A DNA stretch of 64,000 bases, from positions 186,001 through 250,000 of the forward strand of contig NZ_LYRP01000043.1 of the NCBI RefSeq assembly GCF_001655675.1, given 5' to 3'. Positions 7,193-15,655 of this stretch are shown here, piece after piece. The DNA is from Mangrovibacter phragmitis. Lineage in GTDB: Bacteria > Pseudomonadota > Gammaproteobacteria > Enterobacterales > Enterobacteriaceae. The position numbers and the translations under genes are program-made. How positions within the stretch are numbered: position 1 is the stretch's first letter; each line of letters opens with the position of its first letter. Under the pieces are notes generated by a model. That model was not told the DNA's origin, made no database searches, and saw only the letters and a program-made list of their open reading frames with translations.

Positions 7193-8305
7193 ATGTTTAA
7201 TTCAGAGCGTTTATGTATAGCAAGAGAACGAAGAGGCCTGACTCAAAGAGCACTAGCTGAAGCGGCTGGGTTAACCAGCAAGACCATTTCTAACTATGAA
7301 AAAGCTGGTATCTTTGATGCGATCGCAAGCGATAGCATGGAAAGAATCTCTGCTGTCTTAGAATATCCCATTGAGTTTTTCCTCGATCGGGATGTTCCTT
7401 CGTTAACACCCGAGGCAGTCAGTTTTCGCGCAATGACAAAATTAAGTGCGCAAAAACGTGATTCAGCTCTTGGGGCTGGGAAGTTGGCGCAGGAATTATC
7501 GGCATGGATTGACGGGCAATTCAAGTTACCAAAACCTAACGTTCCTGACTGTAGCTTCGATGGCTATTCAGAGCCTGAACGTGCCGCCAGAACGGTTAGA
7601 GAAGCTTGGGGAATAGGCGAACTATCGATATCCAACATAGTTCACTTGCTTGAAGTCAATGGCATTAGAGTTTTTTCACTTGCTGAAAATTGCGTTGAGG
7701 TGGATGCTTTTTCTTTTTGGATGGACGAAAAACCTTTTGTTCTGCTGAACACAATGAAAACTCCAGAACGAAGTCGTTTTGACGCGGCGCATGAGCTTGG
7801 CCATTTAGTTCTTCATAAGCATTCATGCAACAACGGGCGTCAGGCGGAACAGGATGCAGACCGTTTTGCATCGGCATTCTTGATGCCTGAACGTAGTATC
7901 TTAGCCTCGGTTCCAAGGATGCCAAGGCTGGATCAGCTCATTTTGCTAAAGAAGAACTGGAAAGTTTCACTAGCTGCACTAGTGCGACGGACGTTTGATG
8001 TTGGGTTATCGACAGAGTGGCATTATCGGCAGCTCTCAATAGAGCTTAACCGTCGTGGTTACCGTACGGGAGAACCCCAAGGTATGCCAGAACGTGAGAA
8101 GTCATTGATTTTGGAAAAGGTCTTTTCAGCATTGCGGAATCAAGGGATAAAGCGCACTGAGATCCTCGGGCAACTTAGGTTCCCTGCTGATGAAGTCAGT
8201 GCCCTGACGTTTAACAACCATTTCTTCATGGAAGCTATTACAGGCGACGGTCCTCAATCGAATATTGAGCGTAAGCAACCTCCTCAGTTAAGCCTTGTCA
8301 AATAG
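7193..8305 (+). CDS. XRE-family regulator fused to an ImmA/IrrE-type metallopeptidase
   Basis: A 370-residue protein. Residues 1-60 form a Cro/C1-type helix-turn-helix (RERRGLTQRALAEAAGLTSK, then TISNYEKAG). The centre holds the zinc-peptidase motif RFDAAHELGHLVLHKH, with both HExxH-type histidines and Glu present, followed by EQDADRFASAFLMP, whose acidic residues supply the third ligand region. ImmA/IrrE proteases cleave repressors or antitoxins, for example in ICE induction or radiation response. Fusion with XRE usually marks a regulator that governs its own operon. The C-terminal 90 residues are of unknown role. It follows the 244-residue gene by nine bases and is closed by a hairpin at 8320-8339. 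Confidence 0.88.
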   Translation: MFNSERLCIARERRGLTQRALAEAAGLTSKTISNYEKAGIFDAIASDSMERISAVLEYPIEFFLDRDVPSLTPEAVSFRAMTKLSAQKRDSALGAGKLAQELSAWIDGQFKLPKPNVPDCSFDGYSEPERAARTVREAWGIGELSISNIVHLLEVNGIRVFSLAENCVEVDAFSFWMDEKPFVLLNTMKTPERSRFDAAHELGHLVLHKHSCNNGRQAEQDADRFASAFLMPERSILASVPRMPRLDQLILLKKNWKVSLAALVRRTFDVGLSTEWHYRQLSIELNRRGYRTGEPQGMPEREKSLILEKVFSALRNQGIKRTEILGQLRFPADEVSALTFNNHFFMEAITGDGPQSNIERKQPPQLSLVK

Positions 8306-8319
8306 GATTGTTTGTTACG

Positions 8320-8345
8320 AACGGCGGTTGATTCCGCCGTATTTA
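8320..8345 (+). terminator. Hairpin after the XRE/ImmA gene
   Basis: ACGGCGG-TTGATT-CCGCCGT 15 bases after the stop codon, followed by ATTTATAG. Stable stem, weak T-run. Confidence 0.6.
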
Positions 8346-9054
8346 TAGTAATCACTATTAGCTCTGTATGCTGTTCCCTAAAAATAAATACTAATACATT
8401 TTCCAGTTTCTTTTCTGTAATGAATCTGTTTTATAAGTTTCTGTTACTTTTCTGGGTTCATATTTCCGCGAAGTTATTGTTTAAGCAATCACTAAGCGTT
8501 ACAGATATCTTAGTAAAGATGAAATTGTTTTCCTTTACTTCATGGCGGCTATCGCCGCGATTCTTTATGGATAAATCCATCACTAGCAGGGATGAACCCT
8601 GTTCCAGCATTGTGATTGTTTTTGACAATCACTAAGTGCTGCGGCTATGAATATATTTTCCCTATACGTTGAAGAGCAAATGCTATATGTTGGGGGTTAA
8701 CGCTAATTTCGAACATAGGATCAATTTTATAACTGAATGATGAAACGATCTAAATACGATCCTTTTCGGCTATGCTGGAAAATATTGAAACTACCCTATC
8801 AAGATAAAAATATATTAATGTCAGAGTTAGGGCGTAGCCGTGCTTCAGCACATGAGCGTTAGCTCATAGATAGTGATGATTTTCAAATAAGGATTTTAAT
8901 GAAGTAAAAAGGAAAGCTTTGCAATAAAAAAATAAAAACCGCCCGGTTTCTTTTAATCCTCTTAAGTATTATCTCTTACTTCTTGCAAAATTAAATTCAT
9001 GAAAAATCGACCTGTAGCCCTTGCGGTATAAGGCTTATGACGAAAATTTGCGAC
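8346..9054. other. AT-rich non-coding stretch before the iterons
   Basis: About 700 bases with no convincing gene. A plus-strand frame over 8312-8635 has no ribosome binding site, starts beside the terminator and reads as low-complexity hydrophobic sequence. A small perfect hairpin GCGGC-TATC-GCCGC is present near 8545. It may be leader and origin-flanking sequence for the rep gene. Confidence 0.5.
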
Positions 9055-9138
9055 TGACTGTACGGTCAGTGTTCCTGACTCTATAGTCAGTATTCCTGAC
9101 TGTACGGTGAGCTTTCCTGACTTTGCAGTCAGTTTCTA
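9055..9138 (+). repeat. Four tandem 21-bp iterons, each an imperfect palindrome
   Basis: Units start at 9055, 9076, 9097 and 9118. The shared pattern is TGACTnTAnnGTCAGTnTTCC, and each unit contains a TGACT...GTCA dyad. The 21-bp period, two helical turns, places every unit on the same DNA face. Tandem repeats of this size directly upstream of a replication-initiator-like gene are typical Rep-binding iterons. Confidence 0.8.
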
Positions 9139-9164
9139 TGTCATTTTTAATCTATAAAATGACA
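9139..9164. repeat. Perfect 9-bp inverted repeat next to the iterons
   Basis: TGTCATTTT, spacer TAATCTAT, AAAATGACA. It follows the last iteron directly and lies about 135 bp before the rep start. It could be a Rep operator or part of an origin. Confidence 0.7.
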
Positions 9165-9298
9165 GTGCTTTAAAATATAGTCACTGGAATGCTTGCGTTT
9201 TCTAAAATATTTTCGCAGAAAAATATGCAAAAAAAACTTGATATCTATTTTGTGCATGGTATTTAATTAGAAATAAAACAATAAGAGGTAATGTCGTG

Positions 9299-10111
9299 AT
9301 GAATGAAATAGAAGTTGATTTAGATTTAGGCTTAAATCCTTTTTGCTTTGAGACTGAGATAAAGATTGAAACAAGGAAAAGAAATCTGACTGTTTCAAGG
9401 GGGACAGAACTTATTGAAAGGAAGGATACCAGCAAAACCTATTTTGCCAATATCGTACATACACAAGAGGTCGATAAAGAAGAGTTCATTAAACTCTATA
9501 CTTCACAGATAAAAGCGTATTTTGATCTAACGAAAACAGCTTACAAAGTTTTTTTTATCTTTTTACGAATATATCAGGATGCAATAGGAAAAGATCACTT
9601 TTACCTGAGTTGTAAAAAAGCCATGTCGCTTGCAGAAAAGATAGATCACTTCATCTTGTCTGAATCTATCTTTTACAGAGGGATAAAAGAACTCATTGAA
9701 AAACGTATTATTGCTAAAACCAATGAAAAAAACTGGTATTTTATAAACCCTGCTATTGTCTTCAATGGTGATCGTGCTCGCTTTGTTTCAGAGATTATAA
9801 AAAAGAAAGAAGTAATGGAAGATCAACCCGAAAATGCTGTTGGCACGGGCAGTAGAAATAGAAATACTGAAGTAAAAAACAGGTCAATTGAGTCAGTGAT
9901 AGAAGATGTTAATGACCAACAGAATATTGATTTGTTAATTGCAAGATTACAAGCTAAAAAATCCCAAAGGAAAATGATGGATAAAAATCCGAATGGATCT
10001 ATGGCTACCAAGGGAGAAATGCTTCTACCGCCAGAAGAACCGTTAGATTGGGACAATATTCATGGAGAGGACTTTTTCACAAAGATGACGTTCAGTGACC
10101 GAGTTCGTTAA
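9299..10111 (+). CDS. RepL-like replication initiator candidate
   Basis: A 270-residue protein starting at ATG 9299; the in-frame GTG at 9296 is spaced better from GAGG at 9285 and is equally possible. Residues about 65-165 look like the winged-helix core of RepL-type plasmid initiators. A helix LTKTAYKVFFIFLRIYQDA, a recognition segment SESIFYRGIKELIEKRIIA, and the diagnostic ending WYFINPAIVFNGDRARFV all fit. The C-terminal 100 residues are low-complexity and charged. The four iterons and a dyad directly upstream support a role in replication or copy control of the excised element. The family call is from motif recognition only; a plain DNA-binding regulator is the alternative. Confidence 0.7.
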   Translation: MNEIEVDLDLGLNPFCFETEIKIETRKRNLTVSRGTELIERKDTSKTYFANIVHTQEVDKEEFIKLYTSQIKAYFDLTKTAYKVFFIFLRIYQDAIGKDHFYLSCKKAMSLAEKIDHFILSESIFYRGIKELIEKRIIAKTNEKNWYFINPAIVFNGDRARFVSEIIKKKEVMEDQPENAVGTGSRNRNTEVKNRSIESVIEDVNDQQNIDLLIARLQAKKSQRKMMDKNPNGSMATKGEMLLPPEEPLDWDNIHGEDFFTKMTFSDRVR

Positions 10112-10129
10112 CCTATAAACCTTGCGCAC

Positions 10130-10270
10130 ATGCGGAATCTGAACAATGTCTATGTGGCAATGTTTGGTAACGGTGAGTCCGAACATGAGCTGAAGGGCGA
10201 TCTCTATGAGATATTAGCTCAGGCCAATGATAGACTTAAGATCTCTGTTGTGATGTACAGAGTTATATGA
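10130..10270 (+). CDS. Small 46-codon frame, possible gene or fragment
   Basis: Between the rep candidate and the SIR2 gene (10112-10415) there is a short frame starting MRNLNNVYVAMFGNGESEHE and ending VVMYRVI. It reads like normal protein sequence rather than noise, but no Shine-Dalgarno sequence precedes it. It may be a remnant of a larger gene. The rest of the 304-base gap is AT-rich leader sequence of the SIR2 gene. Confidence 0.3.
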   Translation: MRNLNNVYVAMFGNGESEHELKGDLYEILAQANDRLKISVVMYRVI

Positions 10271-10415
10271 TTATATATGTAAATCAGCCTATTAGGCTTA
10301 ACATCCTCGTATCAAGGTTCGGCAGAGACTACGTCTAGCAGTAATTTTTGAAAAATTATTTTATATCAGGTGGTTATGGTTGGTTAAAAGTTTTCATCTT
10401 CATTAAGGTGCTGAT

Positions 10416-11981
10416 ATGGACGCAAATGATTTAAAAGAAGCTTTAATCAGAATCTTCAAAACAAGAAATTCCGGTCCATTCCTATTTGTTGGTTCTGGTT
10501 TCTCTCGGCGGTATTTAGGAATCAAAGATTGGAAAGGGCTTTTGGATAATTATTGTGTTTCAGGAAAACCATTCGAGTATTATCTAGCAGCAGGGGATTC
10601 AACTTATCCTACAGCAGCTAGACTCATTGCGGAAGACTTTAATACTACATGGTGGAGTGACGCAAAATATGCTGGGAGTCGTGAAAGATATAGTAAGAAG
10701 GTTACCGATAATACATCCGCGTTACGTTTTGAAATCTGTGATTATCTCACTGCCTCATTAGAAGTCCCGATCAAGGATAGCGAGTATCAGGACGAAATTG
10801 AAATACTTTCAAGACTCAATGTTGATGGAATAATAACAACCAACTGGGACTGTTTTCTTGAGCAGCTTTTCCCAGACTATAAAGTTTATACTGGACAGAA
10901 TGAGTTATTGTTTTCCAATCCTCAATCAATAGCAGAAATATATAAAATACACGGTAGTGCACATAAGCCTAAAAGTCTTATCTTAACTGATCATGACTAT
11001 AATGAATTTAATAACAAAAACCCTTACTTAGCAGCAAAGCTGATAACGATATTTGTGGAGCACCCTGTTGTTTTTATAGGCTATTCACTTTCTGATAAAA
11101 ACATTACTGATTTACTTGGTGCAATTTCAATATGTATTGGAAAGGATAGTATTTCACAGTTACGCAATAACTTAATCTTTATTGATAGAGAGGAAGGACT
11201 CACCGACTATTCAATATCTGAAACTTTTACAACGATCGAAAGAACACAGATACCAATAACATTAGTTAGAACTGATGATTTAAATCCTGTTTATGAAGCT
11301 ATTGAAACAAATAAAAGAAAAATTCCAGCCCGTATTCTTCGATATTGCAAAGAGCAGTTATATGAGGTGGTTAAGTCAAACTCAACAGAATCAAAAATTT
11401 ATGTAGTTGACATCGATGAGGTTGAAAAACATGATGATGTAGAGTTTGTTGTCGGCGTTGGTGTTGCTGAGGCTCGTAAAAAAGAAGAAGAGATTGGCAA
11501 GCTAGGTTATACACAAATAAACAATATAAATCTTTTTCACGATCTTTTACATGAGGATAATTCATATGATGCAAATAGCATTTTACAGAATGTTATTCCT
11601 AATGCGGGTCGATTCTCTCCGAATATAACCGTTTTTAAATACCTTAAAGAAATAGGCATTGTTGATGAAGTACAATATAGAGCATCTGAATATAATTTGG
11701 ATAAATGGGTTTTAAGAAATGACACAAGTTATCAATGTAAAGGATATTTTAGGACGTTTGTAAGAAAATTTAAGGATAAAGATACTAGATATATTATCGA
11801 GCATACCACACCAGAAGTAGCAGCAATCCATCTGCCTTTTCTGATGAATAAGCTAGATCTGACATTAGTTAAAGAGTTTTTAATTAATAACGAAGAGAAA
11901 CTGAATCCTGATAAATCAACTTATGCTAGTTATTTTAAAAAGTTAGCTTGCTTATATGATAAGCTATTACATGGTTGGTAA
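10416..11981 (+). CDS. SIR2-domain protein, probable anti-phage NADase
   Basis: A 521-residue protein. Residues 18-230 form a SIR2-type Rossmann domain: FLFVGSGFSRR (NAD-binding glycine loop), NVDGIITTNWDCFLE (residues 135-149, with TTNWD), and KIHGS with the catalytic-type His179, then VVFIGYSLSD. This is the SIR2_2 variety that occurs in defence proteins such as ThsA, DSR and SIR2-associated systems, which deplete NAD+ after phage sensing. The C-terminal 290 residues, with no clear motif, would be the sensor part. It stands alone, ends in a terminator at 11993, and is strongly AT-rich. The defence function is inferred from family and island context. Confidence 0.8.
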   Translation: MDANDLKEALIRIFKTRNSGPFLFVGSGFSRRYLGIKDWKGLLDNYCVSGKPFEYYLAAGDSTYPTAARLIAEDFNTTWWSDAKYAGSRERYSKKVTDNTSALRFEICDYLTASLEVPIKDSEYQDEIEILSRLNVDGIITTNWDCFLEQLFPDYKVYTGQNELLFSNPQSIAEIYKIHGSAHKPKSLILTDHDYNEFNNKNPYLAAKLITIFVEHPVVFIGYSLSDKNITDLLGAISICIGKDSISQLRNNLIFIDREEGLTDYSISETFTTIERTQIPITLVRTDDLNPVYEAIETNKRKIPARILRYCKEQLYEVVKSNSTESKIYVVDIDEVEKHDDVEFVVGVGVAEARKKEEEIGKLGYTQINNINLFHDLLHEDNSYDANSILQNVIPNAGRFSPNITVFKYLKEIGIVDEVQYRASEYNLDKWVLRNDTSYQCKGYFRTFVRKFKDKDTRYIIEHTTPEVAAIHLPFLMNKLDLTLVKEFLINNEEKLNPDKSTYASYFKKLACLYDKLLHGW

Positions 11982-11992
11982 TTTCTATAAAA

Positions 11993-12038
11993 ATACCGAA
12001 GGAGGCCATGTTTGCTCGACTTCCTTTGGTATGTTATT
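11993..12038 (+). terminator. Terminator of the SIR2 gene
   Basis: ATACCGAAGGA / TCCTTTGGTAT stem (one G-T pair) with a long loop, followed by GTTATTTTATT. Confidence 0.65.
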
Positions 12039-12080
12039 TTATTTATTAATTTATAAGATGCTTTCTACTATGTAAATTAA

Positions 12081-12458
12081 TTAATCCAGCAACCCACGCG
12101 AAACCTTACTCGCCGTCTGACTGAAATTATATCGGTCAACAATATCTCCCTTGAACCAGATTTCTAAGGAATTCATGTGCGCTGTATTACTGTTCTTCAG
12201 TAGGGCCAGACCGGGAATGTAGTTAGAGATCTGACTCTCGCCTGACATGCTGGAGTAGGACCACATTTCCTGACCATCATTAGTAGCTCGTGTCTGCGGT
12301 TCCCCGAATGCGTTAATAACATCTTGCTGAGTAGTTTTCCCTTTAACGATTTTGGCTTTTACGGTTTGTTGGGATTCGTCTTTCAGAGATTTGTTGCCGT
12401 AGGTTGTGCAAGCGGTAAGAGGCAGGATCACCAGAGCAGCGATAAATAGTTTTTTCAT
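12081..12458 (-). CDS. BamE/SmpA-like small lipoprotein
   Basis: A 125-residue protein with a lipoprotein signal peptide (MKKLFIAALVILPLTACTTY; lipobox LTAC, acylated Cys17). The mature part has the SmpA/OmlA-type pattern GKTTQQDVINAFGEPQTRAT followed by a WSYSSM strand, found in BamE and many small outer-membrane or plasmid lipoproteins. It is a minus-strand single gene. Its composition is closer to core genes than that of the SIR2 gene. It could affect surface properties or entry exclusion, but no specific role can be assigned. Confidence 0.8.
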   Translation of the reverse strand: MKKLFIAALVILPLTACTTYGNKSLKDESQQTVKAKIVKGKTTQQDVINAFGEPQTRATNDGQEMWSYSSMSGESQISNYIPGLALLKNSNTAHMNSLEIWFKGDIVDRYNFSQTASKVSRGLLD

Positions 12459-13092
12459 GTTAACTCCATATAAACAGTAAACGTAAAAATAGGCGTGAAA
12501 AAGCCGGGACCAGTGCTGTGTTCGGGCTGTCCATCGAAATAGGTCATGTAAATTAGTGGTGAAGAAAGCCGCTTATCAAAAGCCTGTGAGTTTTTATCTA
12601 ATCAGTTAACGGCATCCTTCATGGTTGTTTTCCCTGATGTTGCATTAATCAAAGCTATCCAAAGGCCATAAATCGACATTAACCGCTTGCCTCATGGTTC
12701 AACGCTCTATCCACTTGAATCAGCTCGTAAACTGTCTGGTGGTCCTTAGGTTTACTTTACTCATTAACGATTCCTCTAGCAAGAAAATGATCGGTATTGA
12801 AGATCAATAATTGTATACTGATAGTTAATATCGATTGAAAGTGATTTATCGATCGGTATTTTAATTGATTTAATCGATCGAATAATGAAATATGATAGAT
12901 GATAACTATCATTGCTTTGATTTTGATCGTTACAAACGATATGACGGCCTACAAAAATAATTGAATCCTATCAATTGGTTAATCAGGTGGTTTTGTTGCG
13001 TTATGCCAGTAAGAACAAGCCTTAACGACAAAAGAGGCGCTGCAGACTGCCTCTACATAACAGCATTTTTGATTATCAGGATGGATAGGAAG
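12459..13092. other. Intergenic region with repeated ATCGAT-type motifs
   Basis: About 630 bases. Between 12785 and 12950 the motif ATCGAT/GATCGGTATT recurs: GATCGGTATT appears twice, and ATCGATCG and GATAGATGATAACTATC-like dyads are also present. This suggests an operator cluster in front of the lipoprotein gene at 13093. On the minus strand near 12665-12740 a short frame reads DHQTVYELIQVDRALNHEAS, possibly a gene fragment. No full gene is supported. Confidence 0.45.
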
Positions 13093-13647
13093 ATGAAGAA
13101 GATTTTACTCGTTACTTGCTCAGCTCTTGCTTTGGCGGGATGCGGTGAAAAAGGCGATTTTGAGAAAGCGATCAACGCAAAAATATCACAATCAAAGCTG
13201 TGCTACTCCCTGCAGGACAACGACATTGTATTCAACAAAGGTTTTCCGATTAAGGTTAACCGTGGCTACCGTTCTGCCGGATACAGTGCCAGTGATGAAA
13301 TCCTGAAAGGACTTGCTGAACAAGGGCTGCTCACTGTTTCGCAACAGGCAAATGGCTTTAGCAGTGTTGATGTTCTGGAAGTAACAGATAAAGGCCAAGA
13401 AGTTGAGTTTTGGGACCGTGAGAAAGGGGCCTGTATCGGTCATCGGGCAGTTGCTGAGGTTAAAAGCTGGACTGAACCGAGTGAGGGTAACGGCGTTAAA
13501 ATGACACAAGTGACCTATACGTGGAAACTCGATGACGTTCCGGGCTGGGTGGATAAAAAAGCTTTCTCTGGCGTTAAGGGGATGGCTGAACCCGAAGAAG
13601 CGAAGATTATTCTGGTGAAGACCAATAACGGCTGGGCCGCTCGGTAA
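13093..13647 (+). CDS. Lipoprotein of unknown function
   Basis: A 184-residue precursor starting MKKILLVTCSALALAGCGEK, with a lipobox LAGC and a potential mature Cys17. Longer in-frame starts at 12961 and 13081 would put a poor N-terminus before the signal peptide, so ATG 13093 is chosen. The mature protein has repeated beta-rich stretches (VDVLEVTDKGQEVEFWDREK) and a C-terminal part TYTWKLDDVPGWVDKKAF. It is 17 bases upstream of a membrane-protein gene with which it probably forms an operon. No family name is assigned. Confidence 0.75.
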   Translation: MKKILLVTCSALALAGCGEKGDFEKAINAKISQSKLCYSLQDNDIVFNKGFPIKVNRGYRSAGYSASDEILKGLAEQGLLTVSQQANGFSSVDVLEVTDKGQEVEFWDREKGACIGHRAVAEVKSWTEPSEGNGVKMTQVTYTWKLDDVPGWVDKKAFSGVKGMAEPEEAKIILVKTNNGWAAR

Positions 13648-13664
13648 TTACAGGAAAAGACGCT

Positions 13665-14312
13665 ATGAACACTATCTATTGGGTGATTTCCATGGGGCTG
13701 CTGCTGAACATACCATCACTAGCACCAGTGCTGTTTCTTCGTAAGGCATCAAAGAATGTGAAAGTATCGATGGCGTTGAGGCTTTTTCTGCTAAACACCT
13801 TTTTGGTACTATCGCTGGTAACGGTATCGCAGAACACTACGCAAAAATACGGGCTGTTTCCTGTATGGCTGGTCTTTGCCGCTATTGGGCTATTTGTGGT
13901 CATGCTGGTGCCAACGGTAAAATTTATGCGTAAGCATTTAACCGTCGGGAAAAGTCGGGCTGTTATCCTGTCATCATTCCTGATTGTTTATGCCATTAGG
14001 TTTCACGGCGTGTTTTCAGTTGGGAATGGTAGTGGATATACGCTTAATGGATACAATGTGGTATGGACGCTGTTCTTCCTGTTTGCCAGTTTGTTGGCTT
14101 ATCTCGGTAGTGCTGGGAGTAAAACATATTCTGGTTATTCTGCGTCGTCATCTGCACCACGACCTGATTATTTTAAGCCGAACAAAGAATATGAAACACA
14201 ATCCCAAATTGATTATGATATTGCTGTGAAGGGCGCAGGTGTTCTGTCTGATCCTAATCTAAGCATTGTTGAACAACAGCGTTATCGGGATGCACTGAAA
14301 AACAGAGAATAA
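13665..14312 (+). CDS. Inner-membrane protein of unknown function
   Basis: A 215-residue protein with about five hydrophobic segments in residues 1-150 (MGLLLNIPSLAPVLFL, LFLLNTFLVLSLVTV, WLVFAAIGLFVVMLV, VILSSFLIVYAI, VVWTLFFLFASLLAYL). A soluble C-terminal tail of about 60 residues follows. It comes 17 bases after the lipoprotein gene, behind CAGGAAAAGACGCT. The pair lipoprotein plus membrane protein is followed by a terminator. Function unknown; an envelope role is the only supported inference. Confidence 0.75.
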   Translation: MNTIYWVISMGLLLNIPSLAPVLFLRKASKNVKVSMALRLFLLNTFLVLSLVTVSQNTTQKYGLFPVWLVFAAIGLFVVMLVPTVKFMRKHLTVGKSRAVILSSFLIVYAIRFHGVFSVGNGSGYTLNGYNVVWTLFFLFASLLAYLGSAGSKTYSGYSASSSAPRPDYFKPNKEYETQSQIDYDIAVKGAGVLSDPNLSIVEQQRYRDALKNRE

Positions 14313-14350
14313 GATAGTTAGTCATACGAGTATATTTTTTTGAACATATA

Positions 14351-14380
14351 AAGCCGGATTGATTTCGGCTTTTTATTTTT
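14351..14380 (+). terminator. Rho-independent terminator
   Basis: AAGCCGGA / TTTCGGCTT stem (one G-T pair) followed by TTTTATTTTTT, closing the lipoprotein/membrane-protein pair; it also abuts the convergent gene ending at 14393. Confidence 0.8.
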
Positions 14381-14392
14381 TATATTTTCGGG

Positions 14393-14821
14393 TTAATCAT
14401 TGTTTAATAATTCCCATAAGTCTATGTGAGTAATGTTTCCGTTATTTTTAAATTTATCTATTTTATCTTGTGGAAGATAATTTTTAACCAAGGGTAAATT
14501 TTCTTCACTAACAAAAGAATACCAAAAATGTAAATTGATGGCTTCTTCAATCATAAACTCACCACGTCTTACCGTTCTACTCCACCATAACCCATCTGGT
14601 TCAGGGTAATCATTAGACAATCGTGGTATATCATCTTTCCATTCGTTAATAAACTCAATCTGTTTTGATAATGGCACAGGTGTAAGCAGTTCATCAAGAA
14701 TAGTATAATAATCTCTCTTCTGTTTATCAGTATCATATTTTTTAAGTAGATCTAAAATATCATAGGGTTGATATTTTTCTTTTAGCTTGTCTTTTTCTTG
14801 TTTTATTATCTTGTAATACAT
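14393..14821 (-). CDS. Hypothetical protein (142 aa)
   Basis: A 142-residue soluble protein starting MYYKIIKQEKDKLKEKYQ, with a central DDIPRLSNDYPEPDGLWWSR segment and an acidic C-terminus ending LWELLNND. It follows the GNAT-like gene by 63 bases on the same strand and may share its transcript. AT-rich. The start has AGGAACCG upstream on the coding strand. No family is recognised. Confidence 0.62.
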   Translation of the reverse strand: MYYKIIKQEKDKLKEKYQPYDILDLLKKYDTDKQKRDYYTILDELLTPVPLSKQIEFINEWKDDIPRLSNDYPEPDGLWWSRTVRRGEFMIEEAINLHFWYSFVSEENLPLVKNYLPQDKIDKFKNNGNITHIDLWELLNND

Positions 14822-14884
14822 ATACGGTTCCTTTTTATATATACATAAGTTCTATATAATAAAGAAGATATAAAATCAACTTTA

Positions 14885-15655
14885 TCATCTACCTTTAAAA
14901 ATAAGGTTTAGGAATTTAATAATGCCTCTTGATGTCCGATGTAATATACCTTTTATTGTTTTACTCTCCATTATAGAAAGTTTTTGATTTAACGAATTGA
15001 TTCTTAATTTTTTATTTTCCATTTCGCGTTTTAGTGATTCACTTTCTTTAATCAGCTCATTTATATAATCATCAATATTTTGAATTACGATATTTCCACC
15101 ATTCTCTTTTTTCCATGAAGATAGAACAATCAATTTTGATGCTTTCATTTCCCGAGATCGACCAGTACAATTTTCATTGTCATCATAGTCGAACTTTAAA
15201 CCAGCGCCTCTATACATTTTATTTCGGCGTTTTAGATTATCTTCTGTGGCATCTGTTGGACCAAGTTTAATTGAGTTAACATCTGCATTAGGCCATTGCT
15301 TTGCCCAAGTTACAATTTCGTTAAATAACCACCTTCCCAGCCTATTTCCTTTGTAATCATTATGCCAAATACCAAGTGATCCGCATGTGAGCGAAATGGT
15401 TTCCGAGATAATAACATTATTATCATTCTTTAAAATAGTATGGATTGCTCGGAAACAGAGTTCAGGATCTTGTTTTTCTCCAACGCATCGAAAATAAAGT
15501 GTTATTAGATCATTATGCTCATTACCAATCTTTTTGTTTTTATAAATAGTCTCTACAAGAAAGGATTTCCAATACTTATCTAGATTATCTCGTTCGTAGA
15601 TATGAAGGATTTCAAATGTTGGTCGCTTAGCGTTTGTGTGGATAGGTTCTTGCAT
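14885..15655 (-). CDS. GNAT-like acetyltransferase with C-terminal coiled coil
   Basis: A 256-residue protein. Residues about 105-180 resemble a GNAT fold: beta strand CGSLGIWHNDY, then KGNRLGRWLFNEIVTWAKQW, which matches the acetyl-CoA pyrophosphate-binding R/QxxGxG region, then a strand IKLGPTDATEDN. Residues 195-245 form a heptad-like coiled coil (LIKESESLKREMENKKLRIN), and the tail is basic (FLNLIFKGR). The role may be acetylation of an unknown substrate. GNAT toxins are usually shorter and paired with RHH antitoxins, which are absent here, so a toxin role is not supported. Confidence 0.6.
   Translation of the reverse strand: MQEPIHTNAKRPTFEILHIYERDNLDKYWKSFLVETIYKNKKIGNEHNDLITLYFRCVGEKQDPELCFRAIHTILKNDNNVIISETISLTCGSLGIWHNDYKGNRLGRWLFNEIVTWAKQWPNADVNSIKLGPTDATEDNLKRRNKMYRGAGLKFDYDDNENCTGRSREMKASKLIVLSSWKKENGGNIVIQNIDDYINELIKESESLKREMENKKLRINSLNQKLSIMESKTIKGILHRTSRGIIKFLNLIFKGR

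Noticed and set aside
8312-8635. 107-codon plus-strand frame after the XRE/ImmA gene
   Set aside because: No ribosome binding site, begins next to a terminator hairpin, low-complexity hydrophobic translation in an AT-rich non-coding stretch.
9055-9138. CRISPR array
   Set aside because: Repeats are contiguous with no spacers and are palindromic 21-mers, so they fit iterons. No CRISPR array was seen elsewhere in the window.
14885-15655. GNAT toxin of a toxin-antitoxin pair
   Set aside because: Protein is longer than usual GNAT toxins, has a coiled-coil tail, and the next gene is not an RHH-type antitoxin.
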